DNA from: Prolixibacteraceae bacterium
Lineage (GTDB): Bacteria > Bacteroidota > Bacteroidia > Bacteroidales > Prolixibacteraceae
Direction: 5' to 3'
Assembly: GCA_003450125.1 (NCBI GenBank)
Contig: DMFR01000031.1
Span: 9,536 to 25,324, forward strand
DNA length: 15,789 bases
The position numbers were made by a program, and so were the translations under genes. Below are positions 14,377 to 15,789 of this stretch, one piece after another; within the stretch, counting starts at the first letter, position 1; each line of letters opens with the position of its first letter. The notes under the pieces were generated by a model. That model made no database searches. It was not told the origin of the DNA and saw only the letters and a list, made by a program, of their open reading frames with translations.

Positions 14377-15789
14377 ATGAAACGTGCAAGTATACTCCTT
14401 TCCTTTCTCTTTTGCGGATTATTTGGTACATTGAATATACTTGCCCAGACTGCTATGCCCATTGTGGTGAAGGTTGATCAGCCCAAAGCTGCCATTCAAC
14501 CCACCATGTGGGGAATCTTTTTTGAGGATATCAACATGGCAGCAGATGGCGGTCTATATGCTGAACTGGTGAAGAACCGTTCGTTCGAATTCTTTAAGCC
14601 TCTCATGGGTTGGGAAATCCTGAAACCGGATACCACTACAGGGGTTTTGATCATCAACCAAAGTGAAACCAACCCAGCCAACCCTCGCTATGCACGAATT
14701 ACCATCAACCAAGGCGAGGCTTCTTTTGGCCTTTCCAACGAAGGTTTTCGTGGGATGGGGATTAAAAAGGGAATGACTTATCATTTCTCCTTACTAGCCC
14801 GTCAGATGGAAAACAGTTCTCTAAAAATACGTGCTGAATTGGTGAGTTCAACAGGGAAAGTAATGGGTACAGCCCACCTGGCTCCTGATTCAAAAAACTG
14901 GAAGAAATACACCGTTAGTTTCTCTTCTACGGCCACTGATCCCAAAGCAAAACTCAATATCTGGTTTGAAGGACAAGGCTCCATGAATCTGGATATGATC
15001 TCCCTATTTCCTGATGACACGTGGAAGAACCGCCCGGGAGGACTACGTGCCGATTTGGTACAATTGCTTTCTGATCTGAAACCTGGCTTCCTTCGTTTTC
15101 CCGGAGGTTGTATTGTTGAAGGTCGTGATTTGGAAAACCGCTATCAATGGAAGAAAACCATTGGAAATTTAGAAGATCGTCACCTGATCGTCAATCGTTG
15201 GAATACGGAATTTAAAAACCGGCAGACCCCTGACTATTTTCAAACCTTCGGATTGGGCTTCTTCGAATACTTCCAGCTGGCTGAAGATATTGGAGCAGAA
15301 CCACTTCCTATCTTAAGCTGTGGGATGGCCTGCCAGTTCAATACTGCTGAAGTGGTTCCCATGGACCAACTTGATCCCTATATCCAGGATGCTATCGACC
15401 TGATAGAATTTGCCAATGGGGCTGCCGATTCGAAATGGGGAAAAGTACGCGTTCAAATGGGTCATCCAAGTCCCTTCAACCTGAAGATGATTGGTGTTGG
15501 AAATGAACAGTGGGGCTCTCAGTATATTGAACGGTACAGTGCTTTTACAAAAGCCATTAAAGCAATATATCCTGACATCAAGATTGTATCAGGAACAGGA
15601 CCTTCTCCTGATGGTAAGGACTTTGGATATGCTGCCAAAGAGTTGAAAAGACTCAATGCCGAAATCGTGGACGAGCATTATTATGCAAATCCCGAATGGT
15701 TTCTAAAGAATGCAACCCGTTACGACAATTATGATCGCAATAGTTATAAAATATTTGCAGGTGAATATGCCGCGCAAAGCAAATATACC
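14377..15789 (+). CDS. GH51 alpha-L-arabinofuranosidase, N-terminal part (runs off the window)
   Basis: From the ATG at 14377 the frame is open for 471 codons to the right edge; the C-terminal beta-sandwich is missing only because the window ends. A signal peptide ends near 'LNILA' (residue 23). Residues 35-60 ('MWGIFFEDINMAADGGLYAELVKNRSFEFF') are the family's characteristic start. A CBM4_9-like sandwich follows (about 70-210, ending 'NLDMISLFP'), then the barrel from 'LRFPGGCIVEG'. The acid/base is E377 in 'GVGNEQWG' and the nucleophile E463 in 'FAGEYAAQ'. 'DEHYY' between them is also a GH51 motif. The enzyme releases alpha-L-arabinofuranosyl side chains from arabinoxylan, arabinan or related oligosaccharides. 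The CBM4_9-containing layout is the kind seen in plant and Bacteroidota secreted members. It probably shares a transcript with the GH16 gene 38 bases upstream. Confidence 0.94.
   Translation, partial: MKRASILLSFLFCGLFGTLNILAQTAMPIVVKVDQPKAAIQPTMWGIFFEDINMAADGGLYAELVKNRSFEFFKPLMGWEILKPDTTTGVLIINQSETNPANPRYARITINQGEASFGLSNEGFRGMGIKKGMTYHFSLLARQMENSSLKIRAELVSSTGKVMGTAHLAPDSKNWKKYTVSFSSTATDPKAKLNIWFEGQGSMNLDMISLFPDDTWKNRPGGLRADLVQLLSDLKPGFLRFPGGCIVEGRDLENRYQWKKTIGNLEDRHLIVNRWNTEFKNRQTPDYFQTFGLGFFEYFQLAEDIGAEPLPILSCGMACQFNTAEVVPMDQLDPYIQDAIDLIEFANGAADSKWGKVRVQMGHPSPFNLKMIGVGNEQWGSQYIERYSAFTKAIKAIYPDIKIVSGTGPSPDGKDFGYAAKELKRLNAEIVDEHYYANPEWFLKNATRYDNYDRNSYKIFAGEYAAQSKYT

Noticed and set aside
1..15789. 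tRNA or rRNA genes
   Set aside because: No cloverleaf or rRNA-like segment was recognised on either strand while reading; this was by eye and not by a covariance model.

Overview
The window comes from a member of the Bacteroidota, probably an environmental lineage rather than a classical gut Bacteroides. The reasons are C-terminal type IX secretion (T9SS) sorting domains on two proteins, TAnnTTTG-type -7 boxes, no Shine-Dalgarno sequences, AT-rich spacers full of palindromes, and a dense set of exported carbohydrate-active enzymes. This placement is an inference from sequence character; no rRNA or other marker gene is present.

Layout. Positions 1-1209 hold the C-terminal part of a secreted modular protein (CBM96/DNRLRE-like tail, Ig-like BIG2 domain, CBM4_9-like domain, T9SS tail). 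A palindromic MITE-like element follows at 1225-1353. Next is a large right-handed beta-helix protein with a T9SS tail (1464-4184), then a tightly spaced pair: a GH3 beta-xylosidase-type enzyme with a PA14 insert (4301-6925) and a GH43 lipoprotein (6958-7941). Two genes unrelated to glycan breakdown interrupt the run and converge: a PPP-type metallophosphatase (8050-9015) and a YchJ/SEC-C protein (9045-9446, minus strand). A 545-base spacer (9447-9991) carries an unusual hairpin built of 11-bp repeats. The glycan genes resume with a Tat-exported SGNH hydrolase that is cut by an in-frame TAG (9992-10762), a GH31 enzyme (10968-13349), a second palindromic element (13390-13544), a GH16 glucanase (13562-14338) and the first 471 codons of a GH51 alpha-L-arabinofuranosidase, which runs off the window.

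How the genes fit together. Most of the set points to plant-type polysaccharide: GH43 and GH51 for arabinofuranosyl (or xylosyl) linkages, GH3 for terminal beta-xylosyl or glucosyl units, GH31 for alpha-xylosyl or alpha-glucosyl units, an SGNH esterase for acyl decorations, GH16 for a beta-1,3/1,4-glucan backbone, and a beta-helix enzyme of unknown specificity. Arabinoxylan or an arabinosylated xyloglucan would be consistent, but GH16 fits these less well. No SusC/SusD pair, regulator or sugar transporter lies in the window, so this is either the enzyme arm of a larger polysaccharide-utilization locus or a looser CAZyme cluster.

The features most worth a second look are non-coding or broken. 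They are the TAG that separates the SGNH nucleophile from its catalytic Asp-His block; two diverged copies of one 43-bp palindromic repeat (8997-9039 and 10866-10908), one supplying the end of the phosphatase gene and the other sitting at the GH31 promoter; the 44-nt-arm hairpin made of 11-bp units; and two different palindromic intergenic elements.
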